DNA of 64,000 nucleotides from CAWBRY01 sp963791295 (GTDB lineage Bacteria > Bacteroidota > Bacteroidia > Chitinophagales > Chitinophagaceae), in assembly GCA_963791295.1 (NCBI GenBank), contig CAWBRY010000001.1:930001-994000 (forward strand). Direction: 5' to 3'. Below are positions 62,289 through 64,000 of the stretch, piece by piece (position 1 is the first letter of the stretch; each line of letters starts with the position of its first letter). The notes under the pieces were generated by a model. That model saw only the letters and a program-made list of their open reading frames with translations. It did not search any database and was not told the origin of the DNA. Position numbers and translations under genes: made by a program.

Positions 62289-63602
62289 ATGGGCGTTGTC
62301 ATCAGAGTTGAGCACGTAACTAAGCAATATATCATAAGGCACCAGCAACAGGATAGCTATATGGTATTGCGCGATGTTATTGCCCAAAAGGCTAAAAACT
62401 TGTTTAAGTCGGTAAGGCCGGTTTCAAAAGACAAACCTGCGCATATTGGAAAAACAGAGAATTTTCTGGCCTTGAATGACGTGAATTTTGAAGTAAACCA
62501 GGGCGACAGAATCGGCATCATCGGACGAAATGGCGCTGGAAAGTCAACGCTTTTAAAGGTGTTGAGCAGGATAACTGAACCGACAAGCGGTAAGATCAGT
62601 ATTAAGGGTCGTATATCCAGCTTGCTGGAAGTTGGCACTGGTTTTCACCCCGAACTTTCCGGCCGCGAGAATATTTATTTAAATGGGGCAATCCTGGGAA
62701 TGTTGAGATCTGAGATCAAAGACAAATTTGACGAGATTGTAGCATTTTCCGGAGTTGAAAAATTCCTCGACACACCCGTTAAGCGATATTCCAGCGGAAT
62801 GTATATCCGGCTAGCATTTGCTGTCGCCGCCCATCTTCAATCCGAAATTCTGGTAGTAGATGAAGTGTTGGCAGTAGGAGATGTTGAATTTCAAAAGAAA
62901 TGTCTTGGTAAAATGCAGGACATATCCCAAAATGAAGGCAGGACTGTTTTATTTGTAAGCCACAACATGCAGGCGATAACGAATTTGTGTTCAAGAGCTA
63001 TATTGCTGAATAAGGGATCGATTATCCACGATAGCGATACAAAAGGAGCTATTCGAAACTATTTAATGTTTCAAACCTCAAAGGAAGGAAGTATTAATTG
63101 GGATGATAAAACAGCTCCGGGCGATTCGACTATTAGATTAAAGGCAGTTAAAATTTTGGACCAGGATAACAACATCCGAAATCATTTTTTCTCGAAGTCG
63201 AGGATCCGGATACAGTTAGACTTTGACATCATTAAAATGGATAGTGACCTGGTAATTGGTTTTGATATAACGAATGAGGATGGTATGCTGGTCTTTAGAA
63301 CCTATCACAATGACAGCGCGCAGAAGGACTGGCCCGCCCTGAAGGAAGGGCATAATTCCATTTATTGTGAAATACCGGGAGAGTTCTTAAACGGAGGCAA
63401 TTATTATATATGCCCCAAGCTGAGCCTTCATTTTAAGAAATGGATTTTCGATGGCGATCCGGTACTTTCATTTGAGGTAGAAGTGAATCATGGTGTTTCT
63501 CCTTTTTGGAACCGGATCAATAAATCGAGCCCGAGGCCCGGTTCACTCGCGGTGATCTTGCCGTGGCTTACCACAGAATCAAAGCCTGTACCTGCCTCCT
63601 GA
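62289..63602 (+). CDS. Polysaccharide ABC transporter ATP-binding protein with C-terminal substrate domain, Wzt-like
   Basis: A 437-residue protein. The ATPase part (about 1-250) has Walker A GRNGAGKST, the Wzt-type EVGTGFHPELSGRENIYLNGAILGM, signature YSSGMYIRLAFAVA and Walker B ILVVDEVLAVGD. The C-terminal 180 residues are a beta-sandwich domain of the Wzt type, which binds the end-modified O-polysaccharide chain. The length is typical of chain-terminus-recognising transporters. The putative fucosyltransferase begins 8 bases downstream. The frame is clean. Confidence 0.9.
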   Translation: MGVVIRVEHVTKQYIIRHQQQDSYMVLRDVIAQKAKNLFKSVRPVSKDKPAHIGKTENFLALNDVNFEVNQGDRIGIIGRNGAGKSTLLKVLSRITEPTSGKISIKGRISSLLEVGTGFHPELSGRENIYLNGAILGMLRSEIKDKFDEIVAFSGVEKFLDTPVKRYSSGMYIRLAFAVAAHLQSEILVVDEVLAVGDVEFQKKCLGKMQDISQNEGRTVLFVSHNMQAITNLCSRAILLNKGSIIHDSDTKGAIRNYLMFQTSKEGSINWDDKTAPGDSTIRLKAVKILDQDNNIRNHFFSKSRIRIQLDFDIIKMDSDLVIGFDITNEDGMLVFRTYHNDSAQKDWPALKEGHNSIYCEIPGEFLNGGNYYICPKLSLHFKKWIFDGDPVLSFEVEVNHGVSPFWNRINKSSPRPGSLAVILPWLTTESKPVPAS

Positions 63603-63610
63603 AACGATCC

Positions 63611-64000
63611 ATGATGAACAAAGTTTCGATTTATGGAGGCCTGGGTAACCAAATGTTTCAATATACATTGGGTTTGGCGCTGAATCACCGCGGAAATAAA
63701 ACCAGGATACGTTTTTCCAATTACCTACATGAGACGCATCATAACGGTTTCAATTTAGGCGTTGCATTTCAATTGAAATTGCCACTGGGGCAACAACTAC
63801 TGAAATTATTAATTCTACATGGCGGCTTCTTATACAAGAACAGGTTTGCATTCAGGCTCAGTCAGAAATTGAACCAGTACGATCACATCCGGGCATTAAG
63901 AACGTATCGCGAGAGAACGGAGTTTCAATACGATGATAACTTATTCCATCAGCAATCGAGCCTCTTTGTAGGAACATGGCAGGTGGAATCCTATTTTAAG
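63611..64000 (+). CDS. Alpha-1,2-fucosyltransferase-like glycosyltransferase (GT11), N-terminal part
   Basis: An open frame from the ATG at 63611 (or 63614, MNKVSIYGGLGNQMFQYTLG) runs to the window end (130 codons). GGLGNQMFQYTLGLAL is the N-terminal motif of family GT11 fucosyltransferases. The length downstream is unknown. The gene directly follows wzt, so it probably adds a fucose or related sugar to the exported polysaccharide. An alternative is another GT11-like transferase. Confidence 0.85.
   Translation, partial: MMNKVSIYGGLGNQMFQYTLGLALNHRGNKTRIRFSNYLHETHHNGFNLGVAFQLKLPLGQQLLKLLILHGGFLYKNRFAFRLSQKLNQYDHIRALRTYRERTEFQYDDNLFHQQSSLFVGTWQVESYFK

Overview
The window reads as part of a Bacteroidota chromosome, most likely family Chitinophagaceae. 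Support: DUF4476, DUF4136, DUF4198, DUF6263 and DUF4442 proteins typical of that group, an alpha-2-macroglobulin-like surface protein, promoter boxes of the Bacteroidetes TAnnTTTG type with little Shine-Dalgarno signal, a fused malic enzyme/PTA, and dense, often convergent gene packing. No rRNA, tRNA, CRISPR array, transposase or phage gene was seen.

Layout. 1-20.4 kb: metabolism and envelope genes. In order these are the 5' end of an alpha-2-macroglobulin-family gene, a DUF4476 protein, sucD, a DUF4198 protein, an Mla-type ABC ATPase/permease pair, maeB, a second ABC pair, an M20 amidohydrolase, a SPOR protein, a deoC-ALDH-truncated ALDH operon, two tandem TIM-barrel amidohydrolase genes and a voltage-gated-type K+ channel. 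20.4-29.6 kb: an LLM flavin oxidoreductase, secA, a lipoprotein, a solitary atpG, scpB, lysA and a secreted protein. 29.6-38 kb: secreted/envelope proteins (VWA, DUF6263), a membrane-anchored papain-like peptidase fused to DUF4384, DUF4442, an MBL/RNA-specificity protein, a DUF4136 lipoprotein and a conserved helical-repeat protein. 38.1-50.5 kb: a complete branched-chain amino acid block, leuA-leuC-leuD-leuB, then an apparent transcription attenuator, then ilvE-ilvD-ilvB-ilvN-ilvC-ilvA. 50.6-56.8 kb: gltB-gltD (glutamate synthase). 57.3-64 kb: a surface polysaccharide locus (wza, wzc, a NusG/UpxY-like antiterminator, wzm, wzt, a GT11 fucosyltransferase-like gene running off the end).

How the genes work together. 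The leu and ilv genes together make leucine, valine and isoleucine, and gltBD supplies the glutamate that IlvE uses as amino donor. In front of ilvE lie a promoter, a short reading frame with nine consecutive Ile/Val codons, a possible antiterminator arm and a GC hairpin followed by nine T: the layout of ribosome-mediated attenuation. This is the most interesting regulatory signal in the window. The 57-64 kb genes build and export a cell-surface polysaccharide.

Quality caveat. From about 18.3 kb to 61.3 kb almost every gene, including essential secA and atpG, is broken by single- or few-base indels, whereas 1-18.2 kb and 61.3-64 kb are clean, as is an island at 28.9-32.0 kb. This is best explained by uncorrected long-read errors, so broken genes are given here as whole genes with their outer limits.
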